Assembly (NCBI GenBank): GCA_005787665.1
Contig: SYAB01000169.1
Span: 1-34,120 of the forward strand
Direction: 5' to 3'
Length of the DNA: 34,120 nucleotides
From: Actinomycetota bacterium
GTDB taxonomy: Bacteria; Actinomycetota; Actinomycetes; Mycobacteriales; Mycobacteriaceae
Shown: positions 1 through 8,074 of the stretch, one piece after another
Layout: each line of letters begins with the position of its first letter
Position numbering within the stretch: the first letter of the stretch is position 1
Made by a program: the position numbers and the translations under genes
Notes under the pieces: model-generated
What the model saw: the letters and a program-made list of their open reading frames with translations, nothing else
What the model was told of the DNA's origin: nothing
Database searches by the model: none

Positions 1-228
1 ATGATGGCGGGCGGCGCCGTCACCGGCGCGTTGATCATGGCCTTCGATGTGACACTGAAGGCGCCGCACGGCGGCATCTTCGTCTTCTTCGCGATCGGCA
101 AGCTGGCCTGGTTCGTGGTGGCTCTGGCGGCCGGGACGGTGGTCGGCGCGGTGGCGGTGATCGCCGCGAAGCAGTTCACCGGGGTGCGACCGGCGGCCGA
201 GACACCCGAAAGGGCCGTAGCGGCGTGA
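1..228 (+). CDS. fruA: PTS fructose transporter EIIBC, C-terminal fragment
   Basis: The window opens inside this gene, and the ATG at base 1 is internal. The 75 visible residues hold a glycine/alanine-rich membrane segment (MMAGGAVTGALIMAFDV), a KAPHGGI turn and a last hydrophobic helix (about residues 27-56), followed by a short polar tail. This is how the EIIC domain of fructose-specific PTS permeases ends. The family imports and phosphorylates fructose using phosphate relayed from EI and HPr. The neighbour supports the call, because ptsH follows 54 nt downstream on the same strand, as in actinobacterial fruK-fruA-ptsH clusters. The identification rests on the C-terminus plus context; the EIIB part lies outside the window. 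Confidence 0.8.
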   Translation: MMAGGAVTGALIMAFDVTLKAPHGGIFVFFAIGKLAWFVVALAAGTVVGAVAVIAAKQFTGVRPAAETPERAVAA

Positions 229-282
229 AAGCGCGCCCGAGCAACTAACCTCGACCCCGGCAGACGAACGAAGGAGTCACCC

Positions 283-540
283 ATGGCCAGCAAGACGGTC
301 ACCGTCGGTTCGGCGGTCGGACTGCACGCCCGCCCCGCCGCGATCATTTCCGAAGCCGTGGTCACCGCAGGTGTCCCGGTCACCCTGGCCCTCGACGGCG
401 GCGACCCGGTCGACGCCGGTTCAGCGCTGATGATCATGACGCTCGGCGCGGGCAACGGCTCCCAGGTCACCGTATCGGCCGACGACGAGGCCGTGGTCGC
501 CGCGATCGCCGAACTGGTCGAGAAGGACCTGGACGCCTGA
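283..540 (+). CDS. ptsH: Phosphocarrier protein HPr
   Basis: This 85-aa protein has the usual HPr length. It is the small cytosolic phosphocarrier that passes phosphate from PEP-dependent EI to the EIIA domains of PTS permeases. The active-site motif GLHARPA places the phosphorylated histidine at His15. A serine at position 47, in AGSALMIMTLGA, sits where the regulatory Ser46 of Firmicutes HPr lies; whether an HPr kinase exists here cannot be seen. An AAGGAG ribosome-binding site lies 9 nt before the ATG. The gene follows the fructose permease, so HPr is probably co-expressed with fructose uptake. It converges on the sqr gene across a long inverted repeat. Confidence 0.95.
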   Translation: MASKTVTVGSAVGLHARPAAIISEAVVTAGVPVTLALDGGDPVDAGSALMIMTLGAGNGSQVTVSADDEAVVAAIAELVEKDLDA

Positions 541-590
541 AGCAGTCCGCGTCCGTCCCAGCCCGTCTCTGCCCGTCCCCGGACGCTCCG

Positions 591-646
591 CGAGCGTGAA
601 ACCTCTGCGGAAAATCATCGGAGATTCCGCGGCAGTTTCACGCTCG
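591..646. terminator. Long inverted repeat between convergent genes, probable bidirectional terminator
   Basis: A perfect 12-bp inverted repeat, CGAGCGTGAAAC (591-602) and GTTTCACGCTCG (635-646), encloses an inner GCGGAA/TTCCGC stem. It lies between the convergent stops of ptsH (540) and sqr (658). Position and symmetry fit a terminator serving both strands. There is no strong U-tract, so this could also be a dispersed intergenic palindrome; no second copy was noticed in the window. Confidence 0.6.
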
Positions 647-657
647 ACGAGGGTCCG

Positions 658-1854
658 TCAGGCAAGTCCCTTGAGCATCAGGTTCCAGTAGAGGAATGGC
701 AGGCCGTACTTCTTGAGGTACCAGTACGGCCGATGCGGAGTGGACGGGTTCAGCACCGGGAACGACGGCTGCAGGTGCAGGTCGTAGTCGAACTCGGCCA
801 GCAGCATCGCGTGGGACGACGTGACGATCGGGCACGACGAGTAGCCGTCGTAGGCGCCGTTCAACGGCCGGCCCCGTAGATGGGCGTCGACGTTCTCCAC
901 CACGACCGGCGCCTGCTTGCGTACCGCCGCGCCGGTCTTGGCGTTCGGCGATGATCCAACGTCGCCCAGGCTGAACACGTTCGGGTACCGGACGTGTTGC
1001 ATGGTGTGCTTGTCGATCTCGACGAACCCGGAGGCGTCGCCGGTGGACAGCGGACTGGACTTTATCCAGTCCGGCGCCGACTGCCGCGGCACGACATGGA
1101 GCATGTCGTAGGACAGCATGGTGTCCTGGCCGCTCGGCCCGACGCCGGCGATCGTCACCTTGCGCGCGCCGGCGTCGACCGTCTTCAGCTCGGATTCGGT
1201 GTGCAGGGTGATGCCGTAGTCGGCGATCACCCTCTCCAGACTGTCGGCGATCGACGGGATGCCGAAGATCCGCGGTCCCGGCGCCACCAGGTGGACGTCG
1301 ATGTTCTTCAGCACCCCCTCGCGGCGCCAGTAGTCCGATGCCAGGTAGGCGATCTTCTGGCCGGCACCCGCGCATTTGACAGGCCCGGTCGGCATGGTGA
1401 ACACCGCTGTGCCCGAACGCATCCCGCGAATGAACTCCCAGGTGCGGGGGGCCAGGTCGAAACGGTAGTTCGACGAGACCCCGCCCTTGCCCAGGGCCTC
1501 GGGGAGCCCCTCGGTCGCGTCCCAGTCCAACTGCAGCCCCGGACACACCACCAGCACGTCATAGCCGTAGGTGGATCCGTCATCGCACACGACGGTGTTG
1601 TTGTCCGGGTCGAAACCGCTGGCCGCCTTGCGAATCCAGGTCGCACCCTTCGGCATCACCGAGGCCTCCGAGCGCTCGGTGGACGCGGCATCGGCCTGAC
1701 CGCCGCCGACCAGGGTCCACAACGGTTGGTAGTAGTGCCGATCGGAGGGCTCGATGACGGCGACGTCGCTGTAACCCTTGCGCAGCAGTCGGGCAGCGAC
1801 GGTGATGCCCGCGGTGCCGCCCCCGACGACGAGGACGTGGTGTTTGGCGTTCAT
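658..1854 (-). CDS. sqr: Sulfide:quinone oxidoreductase, type II (human SQOR-like)
   Basis: This 398-aa FAD flavoprotein oxidises sulfide and passes electrons to the quinone pool at the membrane. The sulfane sulfur goes to an acceptor, giving persulfide. The N-terminus has the FAD-binding VLVVGGGTAGI motif (residues 7-17), and NVFSLGDVG (292-300) is the second FAD site. The two redox cysteines of human SQOR-type enzymes are recognisable: Cys161 in VKCAGAGQKIAYL and Cys341 in YDGYSSCPIV, followed by LAEFDY. The C-terminal YGLPFLYWNLMLKG resembles the membrane helix of the family but ends soon after. The ATG at 1854 is chosen because AAGGA precedes it and the FAD motif begins at once; a longer frame to 1995 would overlap cstB. 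The gene is 22 nt downstream of cstB and is the last of the operon. Confidence 0.92.
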   Translation of the reverse strand: MNAKHHVLVVGGGTAGITVAARLLRKGYSDVAVIEPSDRHYYQPLWTLVGGGQADAASTERSEASVMPKGATWIRKAASGFDPDNNTVVCDDGSTYGYDVLVVCPGLQLDWDATEGLPEALGKGGVSSNYRFDLAPRTWEFIRGMRSGTAVFTMPTGPVKCAGAGQKIAYLASDYWRREGVLKNIDVHLVAPGPRIFGIPSIADSLERVIADYGITLHTESELKTVDAGARKVTIAGVGPSGQDTMLSYDMLHVVPRQSAPDWIKSSPLSTGDASGFVEIDKHTMQHVRYPNVFSLGDVGSSPNAKTGAAVRKQAPVVVENVDAHLRGRPLNGAYDGYSSCPIVTSSHAMLLAEFDYDLHLQPSFPVLNPSTPHRPYWYLKKYGLPFLYWNLMLKGLA

Positions 1855-1876
1855 GAGCGGTGTCCTTCGCGTCGCG

Positions 1877-3256
1877 TCAGGCGTTCTGGGTCGCTTCGTC
1901 CCAGGCGTTGAAGCCGCCCAGGAGATCGCTGACATCGTCGAATCCGTTCTTGCGCAGCAGACTTGCCGCCATCGAGGAACGGTATCCGCCGGCACAGTAG
2001 ACGACGGTCGGCCGACGCGGGTCGAGTTCGCCGATCCGGTCGGGCAGCTGGCCGACCGGGATGTTCACCGCGTTGGCGATCATTCCGCCAGCGGCTTCAC
2101 CCGGGTTGCGCACATCGACAAGCTGCAACTCCGGCACATCGGCGATGCGCTCACCGAGTGCGTTGGTGGTCAGCCGCGAAGCCACTTCGACATCGCGCTG
2201 ATTGTCGAACATCACCGCGTAGGGATCCTTCAGGAAGCCGATCACCCGGTCGAACCCGATGCGGCCCAGACGGTTCTTGCCCTCCAGTTCCCGCTCCGGA
2301 TCGGTAATCAGGATGATGTCGTCCTCGGGCTTGACCACCGACCCGGCGAACTCCGCGTAGCGGCCCTCGAGCCCGATGTTCACCGCGGCCTTGAGGTGGC
2401 CGAGTGCGAATTCCTCGGGGTCACGGCCGTCGACGAGAACCGCGCCGCCCCGGACCGCGTCCAGAACCTGCTGGTAGGTCATCGCTGTGGGCATCTCGGA
2501 CTCGTCGAGCAGTTCGCGGCCCTTACGGTTGAGGATCGCGTTGTAGACGAAGTAACCGGGCGCAGGCGGCTGGCCTTCGGTGACCAGCTCGACGAACTTC
2601 TCCTTGCTCGAGGCACGCAGCGCATAGTTCGTCTTGCGCTGTTCGCCCATCGTCGACCACAGCTCGGTCGACAGGTTCTTGCCACAGGCCGAACCCGCGC
2701 CGTGCGCCGGGTACACCCGGGTGGTGTCCGGCAACGGCATGAGCTTGTTGTGCAGCGATTCGTACAGCTTGTCGGCCAGTTCCTCTTTGGTGAACCCGAT
2801 CGAGCCCAACAGGTCGGGTCTGCCGACGTCCCCGATGAACAGCGTGTCGCCGGTCATCACACCGTAGGGCGCGCTGCCACCGGCGTGCTCGTAGACCACG
2901 ATGCTCATCGACTCCGGGGTATGGCCGGGAGTGTGGCGGAACTCCAACTCGACATCGCCCAGTGAGTAGCGATCGCCGTCCCCGACGGGCATGAAGTCGA
3001 ATTCCGGCTTGGCCACCGAGGAGTAGACGATCTTGGCGCCGGTGGCCTCGGCCAACTCGAGGTGGCCGGAGAGGAAGTCGGCATGGAAGTGCGTCTCGAT
3101 GACCAGTTCGATGGTCATGCCGGCCGCCTCGGCGTCGGCGATGTATTCACTGACGTCGCGCTGCGGGTCGACCACCACGGCACGGCCGCTGGTCTCGTCG
3201 CCGATGAGGTACGACGCGTGTGAGAGGCAGTCAAGGTAGTACTGGTTGAACAACAT
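1877..3256 (-). CDS. cstB: MBL-fold persulfide dioxygenase with two rhodanese domains (CstB type)
   Basis: This 459-aa protein has an N-terminal metallo-beta-lactamase persulfide dioxygenase domain (about 1-240). The iron ligands are probably His56 in THFHAD, His112 in TPGHTPESM and Asp137 in TGDTLF. Two rhodanese domains follow. The first (about 258-345) lacks a catalytic cysteine, with ILITDPERE at the active-site position. The second (about 365-455) has Cys421 in VVYCAGGYRSS. Cys191 in GAGSACGKNL matches the extra conserved cysteine of S. aureus CstB. CstB enzymes oxidise persulfides to thiosulfate/sulfite, so this one should consume the SQR product. AGGAG lies upstream of the ATG. The gene follows cstR by 55 nt and precedes sqr by 22 nt, so the three form one transcription unit. 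Confidence 0.92.
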   Translation of the reverse strand: MLFNQYYLDCLSHASYLIGDETSGRAVVVDPQRDVSEYIADAEAAGMTIELVIETHFHADFLSGHLELAEATGAKIVYSSVAKPEFDFMPVGDGDRYSLGDVELEFRHTPGHTPESMSIVVYEHAGGSAPYGVMTGDTLFIGDVGRPDLLGSIGFTKEELADKLYESLHNKLMPLPDTTRVYPAHGAGSACGKNLSTELWSTMGEQRKTNYALRASSKEKFVELVTEGQPPAPGYFVYNAILNRKGRELLDESEMPTAMTYQQVLDAVRGGAVLVDGRDPEEFALGHLKAAVNIGLEGRYAEFAGSVVKPEDDIILITDPERELEGKNRLGRIGFDRVIGFLKDPYAVMFDNQRDVEVASRLTTNALGERIADVPELQLVDVRNPGEAAGGMIANAVNIPVGQLPDRIGELDPRRPTVVYCAGGYRSSMAASLLRKNGFDDVSDLLGGFNAWDEATQNA

Positions 3257-3311
3257 GTTTTCTTCTCCTCGGATCTGGTGCTGGGTCTGGTGTTTGGGTT
3301 TGGGCGCAGGG

Positions 3312-3623
<312 letters not shown>

Positions 3624-3625
3624 TC

Positions 3626-3654
3626 AGATTACATACCCCCGAGGGTATGCGCAA
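3626..3654 (-). promoter_or_regulatory. cstR-cstB-sqr promoter with operator filling its spacer
   Basis: On the minus strand, TTGCGC (3654-3649) and TAATCT (3631-3626) are separated by exactly 17 nt, a good sigma-A-type spacing. The spacer is almost completely occupied by the palindrome CATACCC-n4-GGGTATG (3632-3649), with perfect 7-bp arms. A repressor there would exclude RNA polymerase. Transcription would start near 3619, giving a leader of about 40 nt before cstR. Confidence 0.78.
3632..3649. promoter_or_regulatory. CstR-like operator, upstream copy
   Basis: CATACCCCCGAGGGTATG has perfect 7-bp inverted arms with a 4-nt centre and matches the GC-centred, ATAC-flanked operators of CsoR/CstR repressors. 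It sits in the spacer between the -35 and -10 elements of the sulfide operon. Confidence 0.8.
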
Positions 3655-3696
3655 GGGTCTGCGCGATCGCCGCCGTGCCCGGCTGTGACGTGGGGC

Positions 3697-4509
3697 TTAG
3701 AGCCACCAGCGTTCGAGGACCCGGGCCAGCCCGTCGTCGTCGTTGGGTGCGGTCACCTCGTTGGCGGCGGCGATGGTCTCGGGGTGCGCGTTGCCCATGG
3801 CGACCCCGTGGCCCGCCCAGAGCAGCATCGGGATGTCGTTGGGCATATCACCGAAGGCGACGATGTCCTCGGCCCCGATCTCCCAACGCCGGGCCACCTC
3901 CTCCACGCCGACCGCCTTGGTGATTCCGACGGCGCTGATCTCCACCAGTCCGTCGTTGGTCGAGTAGGTGATATCGCCCAGCACCCCGACGTGGCGGGTG
4001 AGCACGGCCGCCAACTCCGAGCTGGGCATACCGGGCTTGCGCACCAGCAACTTGATCGCCGGCGAGCTCAGCAGGTCCTGGTAGGACACCTCGGTGTTGT
4101 CGGGGTTGAGCCAGGCGTGCTCATAACCGGGCGCGCTGACGAACTGCGGTGTGGCGGTGTCGTGAGCGCTGCGGCCGACACGTTCGGCCGCCAGGCCAAC
4201 GCCCGGCACCGCCCGCGCCGCGATCTCGGCCAGTTCGGTCAGGACGTCGACCGGCAGGGTTCGCGCCGACAGCACCTGGTCGGTGGCGGCGTCGTAGACC
4301 ACCGCGCCGTTGGCGCACACGGCCATCGGGGCAAAGCCCAGGGCGTCGACGATCGGCGGGATCCATCGCGGCGGACGCCCGGTGGCCAGGATGAATCGCA
4401 CCCCGCCGGCCACCGCCGCACGGACTGCCTGCCGGGTGCGCTCGGTGACGCGCTCGTCGGGATCGAGCAAGGTGCCGTCGACGTCACTGGCGATCAGTGC
4501 GGGCAGCAT
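3697..4509 (-). CDS. HAD-superfamily hydrolase, Cof/SPP type (Rv3813c-like)
   Basis: This 270-aa cytosolic phosphatase opens with the class II HAD signature ASDVDGTLLD, where Asp9 is the nucleophile and Asp11 the acid/base. Further motifs are ILATGRPP (motif II), KLLVRKPG with its lysine, and AFGDMPNDIPML (motif III/IV), with a C2-type cap between. Cof-family enzymes remove phosphate from sugar phosphates, nucleotides or flavin precursors; the substrate cannot be told from sequence. The gene starts 14 nt after the acyltransferase stop, so the two are probably co-transcribed from the leaderless promoter before 5291. It matches the M. tuberculosis order of Rv3813c next to acyltransferases. Confidence 0.9.
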   Translation of the reverse strand: MLPALIASDVDGTLLDPDERVTERTRQAVRAAVAGGVRFILATGRPPRWIPPIVDALGFAPMAVCANGAVVYDAATDQVLSARTLPVDVLTELAEIAARAVPGVGLAAERVGRSAHDTATPQFVSAPGYEHAWLNPDNTEVSYQDLLSSPAIKLLVRKPGMPSSELAAVLTRHVGVLGDITYSTNDGLVEISAVGITKAVGVEEVARRWEIGAEDIVAFGDMPNDIPMLLWAGHGVAMGNAHPETIAAANEVTAPNDDDGLARVLERWWL

Positions 4510-4523
4510 CAGGCCGGTTCCAT

Positions 4524-5291
4524 CTAGCCCGCTCCGCCGCCGCGCCGCTCTCGCCTGGCTGCGCGCTCCGCCATTTCCGCGGCTTCCAGTTTGGCCGCCT
4601 CGGCCGGGGTGGGAGCGCCGCCCCCCAGGCGGTGCGGGACCCAGAACTCCCCCGGCGGGTAGGGGCCGTAGTCATCCTGGACCTGCTCGAGTAGATGCTG
4701 CATCCGCGAACGGAGCAGCGCGGTCAGTTCGGTCGGCGGCAGCGTCGGTGCAATCGGTTCGCCGACCGCGACGGAGATCGGCACCTTGGGCCGCCACATC
4801 TTCTTGGGGTGATCCTTGGTCCAGATCCGCTGGGCACCCCAGACGATGTGCGGAAGGATGGGCACATCCGCGGCGATCGCCATCCGGGCCGCACCCGATT
4901 TGAACTCCTTGAGTTCGAAGCTCCGGCTGATGGTCGCCTCCGGGTAGACCCCGACCAGTTCGCCCTCCCTGAGTGCCTGCACGGCGGCGTCGAACGAAGC
5001 GGCACCACTGGAGCGATCCACCGGAATGTGACGCAGCGCGCGCATCACCGGCCCGGTGACCTTGTGGTCGAAGACCTCCTGCTTGGCCATGTAGCGCACC
5101 AGTCGGCGGGGCCGCATCCGGTAGAACGGCAGACCGGCGAAGGTGAAGTCCAGATAGCCGGTGTGGTTGATCGCCACCACCGCGCCACCGGTGGCCGGCA
5201 GGTGCTCCATCCCGGTGACCGTGATCTTCAGGCCCTGGGTGCGCCACATCAGCCGGACACCCGCGATCACCGTTCCGTATGCCGCCTCCAC
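4524..5291 (-). CDS. PlsC-type 1-acylglycerol-3-phosphate acyltransferase family protein
   Basis: This 255-aa member of the LPLAT family (Rv3814c-3816c type) carries the catalytic H-x4-D motif NHTGYLD (His43, Asp48). It also has the block III motif VYPEATIS (about 115-122), where FPEGTRS is usual, with Ala replacing Gly. These enzymes move an acyl chain from acyl-CoA/ACP to lysophosphatidate or related acceptors at the inner membrane. The C-terminus is an Ala/Glu/Arg-rich helix. The GTG at 5291 is chosen because a TAGGCT box lies exactly 7 nt upstream and no Shine-Dalgarno sequence is seen, as in leaderless mycobacterial genes. The gene is divergent from namH. The exact acceptor is unknown. 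Confidence 0.88.
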   Translation of the reverse strand: MEAAYGTVIAGVRLMWRTQGLKITVTGMEHLPATGGAVVAINHTGYLDFTFAGLPFYRMRPRRLVRYMAKQEVFDHKVTGPVMRALRHIPVDRSSGAASFDAAVQALREGELVGVYPEATISRSFELKEFKSGAARMAIAADVPILPHIVWGAQRIWTKDHPKKMWRPKVPISVAVGEPIAPTLPPTELTALLRSRMQHLLEQVQDDYGPYPPGEFWVPHRLGGGAPTPAEAAKLEAAEMAERAARRERRGGGAG

Positions 5292-5298
5292 GAACGTC

Positions 5299-5304
5299 AG
5301 CCTA
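5299..5304 (-). promoter_or_regulatory. -10 element, leaderless acyltransferase mRNA
   Basis: On the minus strand TAGGCT ends 7 nt before the GTG at 5291, so transcription would start at or beside the G of the start codon. No clear -35 is visible, which is usual for mycobacterial sigma-A promoters. Confidence 0.55.
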
Positions 5305-5357
5305 CCCGTGGGCGGCTAAGCTCATGGGCGACTGCGTCACTCTCGGGAAGGGGATTC

Positions 5358-6908
5358 ATGCAGGTCACCAGCATCGGCCACGCGGGGTTCCGGATCGACA
5401 CGGCCGCCGGGAGCATCCTGTGCGATCCCTGGTTGCACCCGGCCTATTTCGGCTCGTGGTTCGTCTTCCCCGACAACAGCGACCTGGACTGGAACGCCCT
5501 CGGTGATTGCGACTATCTCTACATCTCGCACCTGCACAAGGACCACTTCGACCCCCGACTGCTCACCGAACACGTCAACAAGGACGCGGTGGTGTTGCTA
5601 CCGGATTTCCCGGTGCCCGACCTCAAGCGTGAACTCGAGGCCCTGGGATTCCATCGGTTCTTCGAGACCACCGACTCCGTCAAGCACCGGGTGAGTGGAC
5701 CCAAGGGTGATCTCGAAGTGATGATCGTCGCGCTGCGCGCCCCGGCTGACGGGCCTATCGGCGACTCCGGGATCGTCATCTCCGACGGCACCACCACGGT
5801 GTTCAATATGAACGACTCCCGGCCGCTCGGCGTGGAGATGCTCGCGGAGTTCGACCGGATCGACGTGCACATGCCGCAGTACTCCGGCGCGATCTGGTAC
5901 CCCATGGTCTACGACATGCCCGAGCGGGCCAAGGAGGCCTTCGCCGTCCAGAAACGCCAGCGTGGCATGGACCGCTGCCGGCAGTACATCGCCGACGTCG
6001 GGGCCACCTGGGTGATCCCGTCGGCCGGGCCGCCGTGCTTCCTGGATCCGGAGTTGCGCGGTCTCAACGACGACCGGGACGACCCGGGCAATATTTTTCC
6101 CGACCAGATGGTCTTCCTGGAGCAGATGCGCATCCACGGCCATCAGGGCGGTCTGCTGATGATCCCCGGTTCGGTCGCCGAATTCACCGGACCCCGGCTC
6201 GAGTCGCTGACCCACCCACTGGCCCAGGACGAGGTGGAGCGGATCTTCACCACCGGCAAGGCCGACTACATCGCCGCCTACGCCGAGCGGATGGCCCCGG
6301 TCCTGGCGGCGGAGAAGGACGGCTGGGCGCCGGCCGCCGGCGAACCCCTGCTGGAACCGCTGCGGGCCCGCGTCGAACCGATCATGCTGGCCAGCGATCA
6401 GATCTGCGACGGTATCGGGTACCCGGTCGAACTCGCGATGGGACCGGAGACCGTCGTGCTGGACTTCCCGAAAAGGACCGTGCGCGAACCAGTTCCGGAC
6501 GAGAAGTTCCGCTACGGATTCGAGATCGCCCCGGAACTGGTGCGGACCGTCCTGCGCGACAACGAGCCGGACTGGGTGAACACAATCTTCTTGTCCACCC
6601 GGTTCAGGGCCTGGCGGGTCGGCGGATACAACGAGTACCTCTACACATTCTTCAAATGCCTCACCGACGAGCGCATCGCCTACGCCGACGGCTGGTTCGC
6701 CGAAGCGCACGACGACACCTCGACGATCACGCTCGACGGCTGGGAGGTTCAGCGCCGCTGCCCGCACCTCAAGGCCGACCTGTCGAAGTTCGGTGTCGTC
6801 GAGGGCACCACCCTGACCTGTAACCTGCACGGCTGGGCCTGGGATCTCAAGACCGGCCGGTGCCTGACCAGCCGAGGCCACGAGTTGCGGTGCTCGAAGC
6901 AGGCATGA
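5358..6908 (+). CDS. namH: UDP-N-acetylmuramic acid hydroxylase NamH (Rv3818-like)
   Basis: This 516-aa protein has the length I associate with M. tuberculosis Rv3818. It has an N-terminal metallo-beta-lactamase-like domain with SHLHKDHFD (His58, His60, Asp62, His63) and a C-terminal Rieske [2Fe-2S] domain with Cys468-Pro-His470 and Cys488-x2-His491. NamH hydroxylates UDP-MurNAc in the cytosol to UDP-N-glycolylmuramic acid. This gives the glycolylated peptidoglycan of mycobacteria, which is linked to lysozyme resistance and NOD2 sensing. The ATG at 5358 is chosen because GGAAGGGG lies just upstream and the product then has the family length. An open frame back to 4695 only runs antisense to the acyltransferase. 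The next gene overlaps its stop by ATGA. Confidence 0.93.
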   Translation: MQVTSIGHAGFRIDTAAGSILCDPWLHPAYFGSWFVFPDNSDLDWNALGDCDYLYISHLHKDHFDPRLLTEHVNKDAVVLLPDFPVPDLKRELEALGFHRFFETTDSVKHRVSGPKGDLEVMIVALRAPADGPIGDSGIVISDGTTTVFNMNDSRPLGVEMLAEFDRIDVHMPQYSGAIWYPMVYDMPERAKEAFAVQKRQRGMDRCRQYIADVGATWVIPSAGPPCFLDPELRGLNDDRDDPGNIFPDQMVFLEQMRIHGHQGGLLMIPGSVAEFTGPRLESLTHPLAQDEVERIFTTGKADYIAAYAERMAPVLAAEKDGWAPAAGEPLLEPLRARVEPIMLASDQICDGIGYPVELAMGPETVVLDFPKRTVREPVPDEKFRYGFEIAPELVRTVLRDNEPDWVNTIFLSTRFRAWRVGGYNEYLYTFFKCLTDERIAYADGWFAEAHDDTSTITLDGWEVQRRCPHLKADLSKFGVVEGTTLTCNLHGWAWDLKTGRCLTSRGHELRCSKQA

Positions 6909-7243
6909 CCCGGCCGCCGCGCCAGTCCTACGACGACGGCCTGGTCCAGTTGGACCGTTGGGCGCTGACGTTACGGCGCTACCATTTCCCCTCCGGCACG
7001 GCCAAGGTTATTCCGCTGCGGGCGATCCGCGGCTACCGGGCCGAGCCGCTCGGGCTGTGGCTGCAACGATTCCGGATCTGGGGCAGTTCGGATCTGCAGC
7101 GTTGGCTGCCCCTGGATGTCAACCGGCCGCGCAAGTCCACCCTGGTGACCCTCGACCTGCCCGGCACCTGGCCCAGCCCGGCGTTCACACCCGCCGACGC
7201 ACCGGCGTTCCTGGCGATGTTCGACGAACTCCTCGGGAACTGA
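6905..7243 (+). CDS. Conserved hypothetical protein, Rv3819-like
   Basis: This 112-aa soluble protein starts at an ATG inside the namH stop codon (ATGA), so the two are translationally coupled. It has alternating beta-type stretches (LTLRRYHFPSGTAKVIPL) and Trp/Arg-rich segments (LWLQRFRIWGSSD, RWLPLD) but no catalytic motif I recognise. It may form a small beta-rich fold like PH-like bacterial domains, which is only an impression. The same pairing, NamH followed by a protein of about 111 aa, occurs in M. tuberculosis as Rv3818-Rv3819, and this suggests a shared role in N-glycolylation or its regulation. It ends 13 nt from the convergent FAH-like gene. Confidence 0.8.
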   Translation: MTRPPRQSYDDGLVQLDRWALTLRRYHFPSGTAKVIPLRAIRGYRAEPLGLWLQRFRIWGSSDLQRWLPLDVNRPRKSTLVTLDLPGTWPSPAFTPADAPAFLAMFDELLGN

Positions 7244-7255
7244 CGGCCGATCGAC

Positions 7256-8074
7256 TCAGGGTTCCCAGACCAGTTGGCGCAGTTCGGAGAACTCCTCGCC
7301 GGCGGTGTCGTAGACCCGCACGATGCCCTCATCGCCGGCCTTCAGGTACGTGCTCTCCCCATAGGGGGTGTAGCGGGTCGCGCCGATCCCGATCAGCACC
7401 TGCCCGGGATGCCCGCTGGCCACCATCAGCGCGCCGACATCCTCCAGCGGGGTGTCCGGCGAACCTTTCTGGTTGGCCAGCCGCTCGGTGATCCAGTCCA
7501 GCAGCACCTCGCCGTAGTAGGAGTACCCCAGCAGCGGACTGTCCACGCCGTACTCGTGATGGCGGCCGTCGGCGGTCCGCAGGTGACACAACAGCCGCAA
7601 GGTGGCGGTCGGCCCGTCCGGCGTCAGGTCGTGGGCCTCGAAGAACTCCCGCGCGACGCCTTTGGAGGCTGGACCCCAGTTCTTCTTGTCGCTGATCTTG
7701 CGCGCCCCCGGCCGCCGGATCGAGCAGTCGTTGAAGGCGCCGAGCGCGAACGGCCGCAGTGAGACGACCGTGTCTCCGGACCACACCACATCGCAGGCCA
7801 GGCCCACCTCCGGCTCGATCTGCAGATTCAGTGGGCCCCCGTCGTCGGCGCCTTCGGCGGGCACCATCAGTGCGTCGTGGGACAGCGGGAACTCGCCGAG
7901 CAGACCGTCATGACCGGGGACATACCAGGGGAATATCCCCTTGGGCGCGGTGCCCTCGGTGCGTACGCCCGCGAAATCGCCCGCCTCGCCGGCTTGTTCG
8001 AGGTGGCCGGCGAAGTTGCCGGCGACGCCGAAGCCGAACCAGCCGTGCATATCGTCGAGGTCCAACTCGATCAC
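7256..8074 (-). CDS. FAH-like (possibly DUF5718-type) protein coupled to serS
   Basis: This 272-aa cytosolic protein begins at a GTG overlapping the serS stop (GTGA). GGAGG in the serS tail serves as ribosome-binding site. The middle reads like the fumarylacetoacetase fold: [14 protein letters not shown], then [14 protein letters not shown] and NWGPASKGV, similar to the EPE...NDxSxRD...K...GP pattern of FAH enzymes. Glu and Asp metal-ligand candidates are present, but the family assignment is by eye. Members annotated as DUF5718 look similar, and their reaction is unknown to me. The 4-bp overlap means every serS transcript carries it. I recall no homolog at this position in M. tuberculosis. 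Confidence 0.75.
   Translation of the reverse strand: MIELDLDDMHGWFGFGVAGNFAGHLEQAGEAGDFAGVRTEGTAPKGIFPWYVPGHDGLLGEFPLSHDALMVPAEGADDGGPLNLQIEPEVGLACDVVWSGDTVVSLRPFALGAFNDCSIRRPGARKISDKKNWGPASKGVAREFFEAHDLTPDGPTATLRLLCHLRTADGRHHEYGVDSPLLGYSYYGEVLLDWITERLANQKGSPDTPLEDVGALMVASGHPGQVLIGIGATRYTPYGESTYLKAGDEGIVRVYDTAGEEFSELRQLVWEP

Noticed and set aside
4695..5357. Long upstream extension of namH
   Set aside because: The open frame continues upstream only because it is antisense to the acyltransferase in high-GC DNA. The ATG at 5358 has a ribosome-binding site and gives the family length.
5598..6881. Long frame antisense to namH
   Set aside because: It has typical shadow composition (Gly, Arg, Asp, Val, His) and no recognisable motif, while namH on the other strand has intact Rieske and MBL motifs.
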